Source of the DNA: Opitutales bacterium
Lineage (GTDB): Bacteria > Verrucomicrobiota > Verrucomicrobiia > Opitutales > UBA953
Length of the DNA stretch: 64,000 nt
NCBI GenBank assembly: GCA_017935025.1
Contig: JAGBIL010000010.1
Location: 1-64,000 of the forward strand
Direction of reading: 5' to 3'
Below are positions 34,378 to 43,463 of the stretch, in pieces. The stretch's first letter is position 1. The number at the start of each line of letters is the position of its first letter. Position numbers and translations under genes: made by a program. Under the pieces are notes generated by a model, which did not search any database, was not told where the DNA came from, and worked only from the letters and a program-made list of their open reading frames with translations.

Positions 34378-35250
34378 TCAACCGCAAAGGTAATTGTTCA
34401 GCGCAAGCCACGCGGCGGCGGGAACGCATTCCGGACGCGAAAGCGCATCGACGCCGAACTGCGGAAGCGCATCGAGCCATGCGGAAATTTTTTCGGCGGG
34501 AACGTCGCTCGCCGTCGCCGCTTTTTTCAGCGTCGAACCGAGCTGCTTGCGCCGGTAAATAAAAAGTTCGCGGATAAGTTTGCGCGCCGCGCGGCAGAAA
34601 ATCACGGGCTCGGCGCGACGGCGCAAATGCAAAAGGTACGAATCGACTTTCGGCGGCGGGAAAAAGCATTGCGCGGGGACTTTGTGTCCGGGCGCGCGTT
34701 CGTAGGCGGCTTCGAGAAACACGGAAAGCGCACCGTAGTTTTTCGTTCCCGCAGCGGCGGTAAAACGGTCCGCCGCTTCCTTTTGCAGCATCAAAACAAG
34801 CGTCTCGGGAAGATTCCCGCTTTCCAAAACGGAGTCCATCCACGGCGTGGAAATCGCGTAAGGAAGATTGGCGACGATTTTGAACGGCGTTCCCGCAGGC
34901 ATTTTTTCGGGAAACGCGGCAAGCGGAAAATCCATCGCGTCGCCTTCCGTCAAATCAAAGGTTTCCGGATAATTCGGCGCAACGCGTTCCCGCAGGTGTG
35001 CGGCAAGCGTGGCATCGCGTTCAACGGCGAAAACTTTTGCTCCCGCCTGCAGGAGCGTCGTGGTGAGCGTGCCCAAGCCGGGACCGACCTCGACGACGGT
35101 ATCGCCCGCACGCACGCCGGCAAGTTCGAGCGATTTGCGGACGATGTTGCCGTCGACGAGAAAATTTTGTCCGAGCCACTTTTTCGGCGAATGCGAAAGC
35201 AGCGCGAGCAGTTCCCGCGTCGTGTTCAAATTGTAAGGTCCCGTCAGCAT
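34378..35250 (-). CDS. rsmA: 16S rRNA dimethyladenosine transferase RsmA
   Basis: A 290-residue SAM-dependent methyltransferase (KsgA family) that dimethylates the two adenosines of the 3' 16S hairpin. It has the N-terminal KKWLGQNFLVDGNIVRKSL, the SAM loop VVEVGPGLGTLT, and the catalytic NLPYAIST (N-L-P-Y). A C-terminal helical domain ends in RPECVPAAAWLALNNYL. It sits between a UMF1-type permease gene and lgt. Confidence 0.95.
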   Translation of the reverse strand: MLTGPYNLNTTRELLALLSHSPKKWLGQNFLVDGNIVRKSLELAGVRAGDTVVEVGPGLGTLTTTLLQAGAKVFAVERDATLAAHLRERVAPNYPETFDLTEGDAMDFPLAAFPEKMPAGTPFKIVANLPYAISTPWMDSVLESGNLPETLVLMLQKEAADRFTAAAGTKNYGALSVFLEAAYERAPGHKVPAQCFFPPPKVDSYLLHLRRRAEPVIFCRAARKLIRELFIYRRKQLGSTLKKAATASDVPAEKISAWLDALPQFGVDALSRPECVPAAAWLALNNYLCG

Positions 35251-35274
35251 TTTCTTTGGCGTGAGGAAACAAAC

Positions 35275-36570
35275 TTAGCTTTTTTTACCGACTTTTGCGA
35301 GCAAGACCATGCCGGCGACGAAAAGCAGAGCGATAGCGCCGATTCCCGCACGCGTGGAGAAAAGCCCGTCCTCCCCGGCGGGGAAAACCGCCGCAATAAG
35401 CGCGAGCAGAATCGGACCGAGTATCGTCGAGCAACGCCCGATCATGCTGTAAAATCCGAAAAACGAAATTTCGCGTCCGGGCGGAATCAGCGTCGCAAAA
35501 AACGAACGAGAAAGCGCCTGTACCCCGCCCTGCACCATGCCGATAAGCGCGGCGAGGATAAACATCGGAGAAATTTCGAAGCCGAAAAACGCGAGCGTTC
35601 CCGTCGGCATCACCGCACCGTAAACGGAGACTCCGATATAAATCGAAAGCGCGGCAAACAGCACGGCGCGTGCGCCGAAAAGTTTGCCGAATTGCCCGAA
35701 CAGCATGGCGCACGGCACGCCGAAAATCTGAACGATAAACAGCGCGAGAAACAAATCCGTTTGCGAAAATCCCAGCGCGTTCCCGTAGCGCACGGCGCTC
35801 GTGATAATCGTGTGCACGCCGTCGATATAGCAAAAATACGCGAGCATAAACCAGCGCACCCGTCGTTCCCGCCAAAACGCGACGCAGGTTTCGCGCAACT
35901 CGGCGAGATTTTTCCGGAACGGGGAAATCTCATCCGCAGTATCCGTTTTTTTCGCGGGAGCGCTTTCCCTGCGGAGCAAAAGCGGAAGCGCAAACGCAAG
36001 CCACCAGATCGCGCCAAACACAAAAAGCCAACCGACGCTGATGGTTTCGCTCAAAAATTGCGTCCACACAAAAATTCCGCCGAGCAAAATCACGCCGCCC
36101 AGGTAGCCGAGCGAAAACGAAACACCGCTCACGAAATGCCGTTTCTCCGGTGCCGCAACGTCGAGCAGGAGCGAATCGTAAAACAGGTTCGCCCCGAAAA
36201 AACCGATCGCCGCCGCAATATAAATCAGCGCCGCCGCCTGCCACGCGCCTTCGCCGACCAACGCGAGCGCCGCCATGCCGGCAATCCCCGTTCCCGCAAG
36301 AACGCGAAAAAACTTCATGCGCAACCCGCCCGATTGCGCCGCAACGGCGAGCAACGGCGAAAGCAACGCAACCAAAATGCTCGCGCCCGCAAGCGTCAGC
36401 GAATACCAAAATGTTTTTTCGCTCGGCTCGGGAAGCGATGCGCTCCAATAGTCGTTGAACAAAATCGGAAACATCACGGCGAGCACAATCATCGAAAATG
36501 CCGTGTGTCCGAGGTCGTAAACCGCCCAGCGCGCCGCGCCGGAAAAACCTTTCTGCGAAGAAGGAAGCAT
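35275..36570 (-). CDS. UMF1-type major facilitator permease
   Basis: I set the start at MLPSSQKGFSGAARWAVYDLGHTAF (36570); the preceding open frame matches an intergenic repeat (see 36602). The 431-residue protein has twelve membrane helices and the UMF1/Vps-like N-terminal WAVYDLGHTAFSM. The family is related to eukaryotic ATG22 vacuolar permeases; the bacterial substrate is unknown. It ends 24 bp before rsmA. Confidence 0.8.
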   Translation of the reverse strand: MLPSSQKGFSGAARWAVYDLGHTAFSMIVLAVMFPILFNDYWSASLPEPSEKTFWYSLTLAGASILVALLSPLLAVAAQSGGLRMKFFRVLAGTGIAGMAALALVGEGAWQAAALIYIAAAIGFFGANLFYDSLLLDVAAPEKRHFVSGVSFSLGYLGGVILLGGIFVWTQFLSETISVGWLFVFGAIWWLAFALPLLLRRESAPAKKTDTADEISPFRKNLAELRETCVAFWRERRVRWFMLAYFCYIDGVHTIITSAVRYGNALGFSQTDLFLALFIVQIFGVPCAMLFGQFGKLFGARAVLFAALSIYIGVSVYGAVMPTGTLAFFGFEISPMFILAALIGMVQGGVQALSRSFFATLIPPGREISFFGFYSMIGRCSTILGPILLALIAAVFPAGEDGLFSTRAGIGAIALLFVAGMVLLAKVGKKS

Positions 36571-36601
36571 GGTCCCGATTTTCAGCGTTCCCGCCGCCCC
36601 G

Positions 36602-36619
36602 CGCAAATTGAAATTTAGC
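36602..36619 (-). repeat. Intergenic repeat GCTAAATTTCAATTTGCG, copy 2
   Basis: The word is read on the minus strand directly upstream of the MFS gene. A GCGTTCCCGCC word is 14 bp away. Confidence 0.8.
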
Positions 36620-36715
36620 AAAGCGCCGGGTGATTAATGAGAAGAATGGGATGAATGAGAGAAACGGGAAAATACTCATTCTTTTCTTTCTTCCCATTCC
36701 TCGCGTTCGCGCTTC

Positions 36716-36733
36716 GCTAAATTTCAATTTGCG
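36716..36733 (+). repeat. Intergenic repeat GCTAAATTTCAATTTGCG, copy 3
   Basis: An exact 18-bp copy on the plus strand, immediately followed by CGGGAACG. It lies upstream of the OPT transporter gene and forms an inverted pair with copy 2 about 100 bp away. Confidence 0.8.
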
Positions 36734-36771
36734 CGGGAACGTGAAAACGGGCAGAATCGACATCTTTTACT

Positions 36772-38850
36772 ATGGCTACATCGAACAACACCTCGACGGC
36801 AGACGCGGGAACGGCTTTCGAACCGGAAGTCGACACCTCCGTTTTCGCCTTGGATAAAATTCCGCCGGAGCAGCGCGATGCCTATTGGCGCAAGCACATT
36901 TACCGCGCGGACAAGGAACCGCAGCTGACGGTGCGCGGCGCGATTTTCGGCGGTTTGATCGGGATTCTCGCGTGTGCATCAAGTATGTACACCTCGCTGA
37001 AAATCGGCTGGGGCTTCGGAATCGCGCTTGTTGCCGTGATCCTCTCCTTCGTCGTATTTAATTTCATGCGCTCGATTTCCGGCGGACGTATCAAGCCGAT
37101 GGGCGTTTTGGAAAATGCCGCAACGTCTTCCGTCGCTTCCGTAACGGGAATGACGACGACGCACACCGTCGTTTCCGCTTTCGGTGCGCTCATGCTCCTG
37201 CAGAGTGTTCCCGCGCCGTGGTACAAGATGGTGCCGACGCTGTTTTTCTCCGCTTTGCTCGGAACCTGCATCGCAATCCCGATGAAGCGCGCGCTCATCA
37301 ATCAGGAACGCCTCCGCTTCCCGAGCGCCATCGCTTCCGCGGAAACGCTAAAATCCCTCTACGCGACGAGCGGCAACTCCGTCACGAAAAACAAAGTCCG
37401 CACGTTGCTCATTTCGCTCGGACTCGCCGCCGTGCTCGGTATCATCAAACAGCTTCCGACGCTGGCAAGCGCTTTTGCCGAAACCGGGAAGGCGAAACTC
37501 GCCGATTTCTGCTCGCGCTTTGCATTTGTTCCCGATGCGATCGGGCTTCCCGATTTTCTTAATCCGCTCAAACTTTGGGGCGGGATTCAGGGCTCGACGG
37601 TCGTTTCCGACAAGGGCGTGAAAGCCGTCGTTCCCGAAGACGCGAACCTGCCGGGCGTTTCGCTCGACGCTTCCGTGCTCCTCATCGGCGCCGGTATGCT
37701 CTGCGGCTTGCGTGTTTCGCTGACGATGTTCTTCACGGCGATTGTGCTCGACTGGGTCGTGGCTCCGTGGCTGATTTCGCAAGACATCTTGCACGTCGGG
37801 CAGGATATTTTCCGCAATATCGAAGCCTCCGTTGACGCGCAGGGCAACTTCACGGGATTCCGCGTCGTTTACTGGTCGCTCTGGATGGGAACGGCAATCA
37901 TGGTGATGTCGAGCTTCACGGCGCTCGCGTTCCAGTGGCGCACGATCGGACGCGCGTTCTCGGGCATTTTCCCGAAAAAAGGCGCGGCGAAAACCGACGA
38001 TGCGGACGATCCCGTCGCCGACGTGGAAGTTCCGATGAAATGGTTTGTCATCGGCGTCATTCCGTCCGCCATCGGCTTGATTGTTACGCTTCACTTTGCG
38101 TTTAACACGGCGTGGTATCTCGGCGTGCTCGCGATTTTCCTCGCCGGCGCATTCGGTCTGATTTGCGCGCGTTCCTGCGGGGAAGCCGACACGAATCCGA
38201 TCGGTGCGATGGGGAAAATTTCCCAGCTCATTTACTCCGTTATGCCGGGCGCTCGCGGGAACGTGGGCACGAACCTGATCACCGGGGGCGTGACGGCGGC
38301 TGCCGGCGGCGCTTCGGGGGACTTGATGTCCGACATGAAACTCGGGAACCTTCTCGGCTTGAAGCCGCGCATCCAATTCTGGACGCAGTTGCTCGCGATC
38401 TGCATCGGCACGACGATTGCCGTTCCCGTGTGGCGCTTGCTCGTCCCGAATGTCGAAACGCTTGAAAAATATCCCGCGCCGCCCGCCCGTATGTGGAAGG
38501 CTGTTGCGGAATTTTTGAATGACCCGCTGATTTCGCTCCCGACGACGGTTTACTGGGCGATGTCCATCGGCGCAATTATCGGAATCGCGATTCCGGTTCT
38601 CGAAAAACTCTTTCCGAAAGCGCGCGCGTATATGCCGTCCGCAATGGGTATGGGGATTGTGCTGACGCTTCCGTCGGCGTTCAACAACGCAGCGTCCTTT
38701 GCCATCGGCGCAATCGCCGTTTGGGTGTGGAACAAACTCCACAAAAAGAACGAAGAAAATTACTCGGTTGCGCTCGCGTCCGGCTTGGTCGGCGGCGAAT
38801 CCATTGCCTGCGCTCTCGCAGCAATGGCGGCAACGGCGATTCTTCTTTAA
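36772..38850 (+). CDS. OPT family oligopeptide transporter
   Basis: A 692-residue polytopic membrane protein. It begins with an acidic cytosolic segment and then shows about fourteen hydrophobic helices, with the OPT landmarks KIGWGFGIALVAVILSF, MRSISGGRIKPMGVLENAATSSVASVTG and NLITGGVTAAAGGASGDLMSDMKLGNLLG. The latter matches the bacterial OPT 'GASGD' loop. Substrates of prokaryotic OPTs include peptides and metal chelates; none can be assigned here. It stands alone, with a REP-like element behind it. Confidence 0.9.
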   Translation: MATSNNTSTADAGTAFEPEVDTSVFALDKIPPEQRDAYWRKHIYRADKEPQLTVRGAIFGGLIGILACASSMYTSLKIGWGFGIALVAVILSFVVFNFMRSISGGRIKPMGVLENAATSSVASVTGMTTTHTVVSAFGALMLLQSVPAPWYKMVPTLFFSALLGTCIAIPMKRALINQERLRFPSAIASAETLKSLYATSGNSVTKNKVRTLLISLGLAAVLGIIKQLPTLASAFAETGKAKLADFCSRFAFVPDAIGLPDFLNPLKLWGGIQGSTVVSDKGVKAVVPEDANLPGVSLDASVLLIGAGMLCGLRVSLTMFFTAIVLDWVVAPWLISQDILHVGQDIFRNIEASVDAQGNFTGFRVVYWSLWMGTAIMVMSSFTALAFQWRTIGRAFSGIFPKKGAAKTDDADDPVADVEVPMKWFVIGVIPSAIGLIVTLHFAFNTAWYLGVLAIFLAGAFGLICARSCGEADTNPIGAMGKISQLIYSVMPGARGNVGTNLITGGVTAAAGGASGDLMSDMKLGNLLGLKPRIQFWTQLLAICIGTTIAVPVWRLLVPNVETLEKYPAPPARMWKAVAEFLNDPLISLPTTVYWAMSIGAIIGIAIPVLEKLFPKARAYMPSAMGMGIVLTLPSAFNNAASFAIGAIAVWVWNKLHKKNEENYSVALASGLVGGESIACALAAMAATAILL

Positions 38851-38865
38851 GGAGTTCTAAGCATC

Positions 38866-38955
38866 AAATATCAGGCATCAAGCGCAGTGCTAAGATTTTT
38901 GACTGCGGCAAAATTTTGAACAAATTACCTGATGCTTGAAGCTTGATGCTTGGCA
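38866..38955. repeat. Nested-hairpin REP-like element, copy B
   Basis: Outer words (AAGCATCAAATATCAGGCATCAAG and CCTGATGCTTGAAGCTTGATGC) can pair in several registers around an inner core GCAGTGCTAAGATTTTTGACTGCGGCAAAATTTTGA. The core is related to those at 6737-7017 and 23917-24024. Confidence 0.7.
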
Positions 38956-41900
38956 CTAAAAAATTAGCGGGCGGAAACGTCCGCTAATTTTTTTTTCCAA
39001 TTCGTCGAGCCGGGCATCGGTAAGCGTTCCCGCGTCGATAAACGGCGCGCACCAACGCACGAAAAGGTAGACGATTCCGCCGAAATCGCGTTCGTGAACG
39101 TAGTTTTCGCCGAGGCTCGTTTTCAGAAATTTTCTCAACGCGAGCGCATAAATCGTCCATTGCAACGCGTAGCCGTGTTTGACGATTTCGTCGCGCACGG
39201 CATCGGCGCTCAAACAAAAATCCGCGGGAACGGCGGTCGCGGCAACAATGTTGGTTTTCCAGTCGAGAATGAAAAACTTTCCGCCGGCGCGGAAAACAAG
39301 GTCGATTACTCCCGTCATCATACCAGCGATGTTGAGCGGAGATTCCGCCCCGCCGCGCGCATTTTGCGCCCAGTGATAATCCGCCGTTTTCGCGTAAATC
39401 CCGCCCCAGCTCTTAAAAATCCGGAAAAGCTCGGCATAAAGATTGCGGGAACGTTTCAGCGGAAAATGAAATTCCATTTCGTGGACGGCATCGTTTTTTT
39501 CGAGCGTTTCGAGCCGAAAATCGCTTTGCGGGAACAGGCGCAGGGCGAGATTTTCTTCAACCATAGCGACGAGTTTTTTCCGCAACGCGGACTGTTCCGC
39601 AGGCGAAAGGTTCTGCCAATTCGGGAAATGCGCGAGCGTGCCGTCTGCAAGTGCGCCGAGATTTTCCCGCGTACGGAAATTCGTTTTTTCAAAAATAAAG
39701 TGAGCGAGAGTGCCGAATTCCGCGCCGACGGGAAGATCCGAAAAACTTCTTCTCGGGAACGAAACGGCGTCCGGCGTTCCCGCAGAATCGGACGGCGGAA
39801 GCTCCACGTTCCCGTCCGCGTTTTTCGGATTCAGCGTCTCGTCGTCCTCGCGCAAGTTGCCTGCGCTTTCGGTTTCCGTCGCGTGAATGATTTTTGAAAA
39901 ACTGAAAACGCCTTCCGCGCTACGCGCGATTCGTTTCCGCACGTTTTCGGCGAGTGCGAAACGCGCTTCCGCTTCTTCTCCGGAAATTACGCGCGGCTCG
40001 TCCGCGCGTACGGATTCCCCCGGTTTTTCGCGCTTCGGAAAAGATTCCTCGGGGAGCGGTTCCCGCGCCTGCAAAACGCGCCAATGCGCCAACGACTCCG
40101 GATTTTTTTCAAAAGCCTCAAGCGCCGCACCCAAAAGCAGTTTCTGATACGAATTCCAGCCTGCGCCCGAAGGTTTTTGCGGAACGTGATAAACGATGAC
40201 GCGGGAACGCGCGCGCGTAAGCGCCACATAAAAAAGACAAACGTCGTTGGCGGCAGTCCGTTCAATGCTCGCACGGATGAAGGCTCCGGACTTTTCCTTT
40301 CCCGAATCGAAAAACAGCACGGACCGCCCGTCGGACTCGCTTCCCTTTACAAAATTTCCCGCACGGCGGGTCGAGTACAGGCTTTTCGACCAAAGCGAAG
40401 TCACGAAAACGATTTCAAACTCCAGCCCTTTGCTTTTGTGAACCGTGAGAATCCGCACGGCGGCGCTGTCGCTGTCGGCTCGCAGTTGCAACTCGGCGGA
40501 GTCGTCTTTCGGGTCTGCCGAGCCGAGCATCGTGTCGAACGCGTTGACGAGCGCGCGCGGCGAAAGCGCGGAATTTTGCTCCGTCGCGTGCAGAATTTCC
40601 GTCAGGTGCAAAACGTTGGTCGCGAGCGACGTGGCGGATTTTTGCTTCGCCAAATTTTGGAAAAATCCCAGCGTGTCCGCGAGCGCGCGGAAAGCGGAAA
40701 GCACCCCGTGTTTTTTCCAACGCGCGTGCGCATCGGCAAAGGCTTGCCGAATGCGTTCCGTCGCCTCGGGATTCCCGTTCCCGCGCAAAATTCCTTCTCC
40801 TGTTTCCGCAAAAAACGGCGTAAGAAGCGCGCGCCGAAAGAGCCCGGTGCTTTGCGGTTCGAGCATCGCGTGCAAAATATCCGAAAGAGCGGACGCGACC
40901 GCCTCGCAGAGCACGTTCCCGCGCGCCGTCGTCGAAACGGGAATATTTTCGCGCGCGAGCGCGTTGCGGTAGAGATTGGCTTCGTCGTTGTCGCAAACGA
41001 GTACGGCGATGCTGCTTGCGGGAACGCCGCACCGCTTCACGAGCTCCGAGATGTCCGCCGTTACACGTTCGAGCACGAGTTTTTTCGCACGATCCTTGCT
41101 GCTTTCCGCATCAGTGATTTTCAGAATCGCGGCGGGAATTTTTTTCTGTGTATCGAATTTTTCTTTACAGAGACCTTCGATTTTCTTCGCCGGGAACGCC
41201 ACGGGAACGTAATCGAGCAAACCTCCGATTTCGGCGGCAACTTCGCGCGGGGCTTTTTTCGTGCCGATGTCCAACGTGTTACCGATGTTCTTATCGAAAG
41301 AAAAAATCTCGTTGAACGCGGCTATGGCGGCAGGTTCCGAGCGCCAGTTTTCGCCAAGAGAAAGCGCGTTCCCGCCGCTCGCCGCGAGAATTTCCCTGCG
41401 CGCCTTGCGATATGTATGAATGTCTCCGCCGCGAAATTCGTAAATCGCCTGCTTGGGATCGCCGACGCAGAAAATCGGATTTTTTTGCTCGAGAAAAATG
41501 CTTCGGAAAATTTCCCATTGCACGGGATCGGTGTCCTGAAATTCGTCGACGACGGCGACGCGGAAACGCGCGGCAATGCGCCCGGCAAGTCCGGGGTCGC
41601 GACGGAGCGAGTCGCGCAACGCAATGAGAATTTCTCCGAACGAAATGTCTCGCGCGTTTTTTCGAAGCGCATTCCACTCGGCAAGTGCCTCCGTTGCCGC
41701 GCGACAGAGTGCGTTCCCGAGGGCATCGTCCGCTTTGGACGGCGCGGGAACGATATCCGGATTTTGCAACAGCGGGAACAGAACTTTGCAGATGTCGGCG
41801 GCTCCGACGGAGAAGAAAATGCTTTCGCCCTCGGCGATTTTTCGCGCGCGCCAGCGTGCGGCAAAGCGGGAAAGTTCGTCCGAAAGCGAGGTGCGGATTT

Positions 41901-42306
41901 CACCCGCTCGCGACGAAATTCCGAACTCTTTCAGCACGCGCAGGCAAAATCCGTGAATCGTAAACACGGCGGCTTCGTCAAATTCCGCGTCGGCGAGGCG
42001 GAGCGCGGCGAGCGTGTTTGCGTCGGCGGAATTTTCCGCGACGGCTTCGCGGATTTTTTTGCGGAGGCGCGCGCGAAGCTCTGCGGTCGCGGCATCCGTA
42101 AACGTTACGACAAGAATGTCGCGCACGCGCGGAGCTGATTTTTTTTCTGCGGGAACGCCGTTTTCTTTTGTATCCAAAAATTTTTTACCACACAGGAGAG
42201 CGAGGTAAATTTCGGCGATGGTAAAAGTTTTTCCCGTTCCCGCAGACGCCTCAATGATGCCGGAACGCGTGAGCGACAAGCCGGAACTCTGTTCTGCGGA
42301 AACCAT
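38956..42306 (-). CDS. recB: RecB-like exonuclease V beta subunit (UvrD helicase plus nuclease)
   Basis: I set the start at MVSAEQSSGLSLTRSG (42306); 1116 residues. It has the RecB order: superfamily-1 Walker A EASAGTGKTFTIAEIY near 20, motif II region with VVDEFQDTDPVQWEIF, CVGDPKQAIYEFRGGDIHTY, a DNA-repair-type helicase middle, and a C-terminal nuclease with GVIDLVFRAGGKFFILDWKTN. RecB works with RecC and RecD at double-strand ends. Those are not in the window. The length fits RecB (about 1100-1180). It is followed downstream by copy B of the REP-like repeat. Confidence 0.92.
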   Translation of the reverse strand: MVSAEQSSGLSLTRSGIIEASAGTGKTFTIAEIYLALLCGKKFLDTKENGVPAEKKSAPRVRDILVVTFTDAATAELRARLRKKIREAVAENSADANTLAALRLADAEFDEAAVFTIHGFCLRVLKEFGISSRAGEIRTSLSDELSRFAARWRARKIAEGESIFFSVGAADICKVLFPLLQNPDIVPAPSKADDALGNALCRAATEALAEWNALRKNARDISFGEILIALRDSLRRDPGLAGRIAARFRVAVVDEFQDTDPVQWEIFRSIFLEQKNPIFCVGDPKQAIYEFRGGDIHTYRKARREILAASGGNALSLGENWRSEPAAIAAFNEIFSFDKNIGNTLDIGTKKAPREVAAEIGGLLDYVPVAFPAKKIEGLCKEKFDTQKKIPAAILKITDAESSKDRAKKLVLERVTADISELVKRCGVPASSIAVLVCDNDEANLYRNALARENIPVSTTARGNVLCEAVASALSDILHAMLEPQSTGLFRRALLTPFFAETGEGILRGNGNPEATERIRQAFADAHARWKKHGVLSAFRALADTLGFFQNLAKQKSATSLATNVLHLTEILHATEQNSALSPRALVNAFDTMLGSADPKDDSAELQLRADSDSAAVRILTVHKSKGLEFEIVFVTSLWSKSLYSTRRAGNFVKGSESDGRSVLFFDSGKEKSGAFIRASIERTAANDVCLFYVALTRARSRVIVYHVPQKPSGAGWNSYQKLLLGAALEAFEKNPESLAHWRVLQAREPLPEESFPKREKPGESVRADEPRVISGEEAEARFALAENVRKRIARSAEGVFSFSKIIHATETESAGNLREDDETLNPKNADGNVELPPSDSAGTPDAVSFPRRSFSDLPVGAEFGTLAHFIFEKTNFRTRENLGALADGTLAHFPNWQNLSPAEQSALRKKLVAMVEENLALRLFPQSDFRLETLEKNDAVHEMEFHFPLKRSRNLYAELFRIFKSWGGIYAKTADYHWAQNARGGAESPLNIAGMMTGVIDLVFRAGGKFFILDWKTNIVAATAVPADFCLSADAVRDEIVKHGYALQWTIYALALRKFLKTSLGENYVHERDFGGIVYLFVRWCAPFIDAGTLTDARLDELEKKISGRFRPLIF

Positions 42307-42315
42307 GTTTTTAGC

Positions 42316-42383
42316 TTTAAGTATCGAGCCTCGAGCATCAGGCAATATGACTTGATGTCTGATGCTTGAGACTTGGCGCTTTG
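42316..42383. repeat. REP-like palindromic words, copy C
   Basis: GAGCATCAGGCAATATGACTTGATGTCTGATGCTTGAGACT sits between recB and panC. It shares the GCATCAAG/CTTGATGC words with copies A and B but lacks a clear inner core. Confidence 0.5.
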
Positions 42384-43232
42384 CTACGCGATGATGTTGT
42401 CGATGAGGCGCGTGCGTGATTGCGTCATGCGCACAGCGACGGCAATAAGCGTGTTCCCGCGAGCAATTTTTTTCAGCGGAAGCATGGTCGCGTTGTCCAC
42501 GATTTCGATGTATTCCGGCTCAAAAAGCGGATCGGAGCCAAGTTTGTTCATGAAAAACTCGGCAAGCTCTTCGGCAGATTCCGTTCCCGCAGCGATTTTT
42601 TCGGAAATTTCGCAGAGTGCGGCGCGGATTCCCGGCGCGGCGACGCGTTCCTCCGCAGACAGATATTGGTTGCGGGAACTGAGCGCGAGCCCATCGCTCT
42701 CGCGCACGATCGGCGCGACCGCCATTTCCACGGGGATGTGCAAATCCTGCACCATGCGTTTGAGCACGGCGACCTGTTGCGCGTCTTTTTGCCCGAAAAC
42801 GGCGACGTGCGGCAACGCAAGGTTGAACAAAATGTTTACCACCGTACACACGCCGCGAAAATGGGTCGGGCGGGAACGCCCGCAGAGCCCTTGCGAACAG
42901 GCGGATTCCGTAACGTAGGTCGAAAATGTCGGCGCGTAAATCGTCGCCGGATCGGGCGCGAAAAGGATGTCCGCCCCGTGCGTGCGGCAAACTTCGCAGT
43001 CCGCGTCGAGCGTACGCGGGTATTTTTCGTAATCTTCGTTCGGTCCGAATTGGGTCGGGTTGACAAACACGGAAACGATCAGTACGTCGGCGCGGGGACG
43101 CGCGGCATCCATCAGCGATGCGTGCCCGGCGTGGAGATTGCCCATGGTCGGGACAAGGGCGATTGTTTTGCCCTGCGCGCGAAGCGCAAGAGCGGTTTGC
43201 TGAAGTTCCTTGGCGTCGTGAATGACTTTCAT
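42384..43232 (-). CDS. panC: Pantothenate synthetase
   Basis: I set the start at MKVIHDAKELQQTALAL (43232); 282 residues. It condenses pantoate and beta-alanine using ATP in the vitamin B5 pathway. The nucleotidyltransferase motifs are VPTMGNLHAGHASLM (HxGH-like), FVNPTQFGPNEDYEKYPRT, CGRSRPTHFRGVCTVVNILFN and FGQKDAQQVAVLK. panB is not in the window. Coenzyme A synthesis also involves the coaC gene at 24.6 kb. Confidence 0.97.
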   Translation of the reverse strand: MKVIHDAKELQQTALALRAQGKTIALVPTMGNLHAGHASLMDAARPRADVLIVSVFVNPTQFGPNEDYEKYPRTLDADCEVCRTHGADILFAPDPATIYAPTFSTYVTESACSQGLCGRSRPTHFRGVCTVVNILFNLALPHVAVFGQKDAQQVAVLKRMVQDLHIPVEMAVAPIVRESDGLALSSRNQYLSAEERVAAPGIRAALCEISEKIAAGTESAEELAEFFMNKLGSDPLFEPEYIEIVDNATMLPLKKIARGNTLIAVAVRMTQSRTRLIDNIIA

Positions 43233-43384
43233 AGGTCGGAAAATTTTGAAAAGCAGAAATGATACGCCCGCCGCCCCAAGTTGAAAGTTTAAAACTCCAA
43301 AATCATGCAAAGTTTTTTAAGAACAAAGCAAAAGCCGAATTTCTCATTTTTCACATATCATACGCCAAGCGAACCGCAAACAGA

Positions 43385-43418
43385 GGAAAGGGCGTTCCCG
43401 TACGGGAACGCCCTTTCC
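43385..43418. repeat. 34-bp perfect palindrome from two inverted GGGAACG words
   Basis: GGAAAGGGCGTTCCCGT and its exact complement form a continuous palindrome. It lies between panC and the SGNH/PEP-CTERM gene, 45 bp past the latter's stop, and probably ends that transcript. No long T-run follows. Confidence 0.85.
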
Positions 43419-43463
43419 GAGTCGCAAATAATTCGGAATCCTCGACTTAAAATTTCCGACGCT

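Noticed and set aside
40084-42138. A long open frame on the plus strand opposite recB
   Set aside because: It is the antisense shadow of a strongly constrained gene. It has no domain pattern, is very rich in R, F and G, and overlaps recB entirely. The same holds for long opposite frames at 21431-22642, 29768-31315, 34225-36618, 37348-38742 and 48344-49945.
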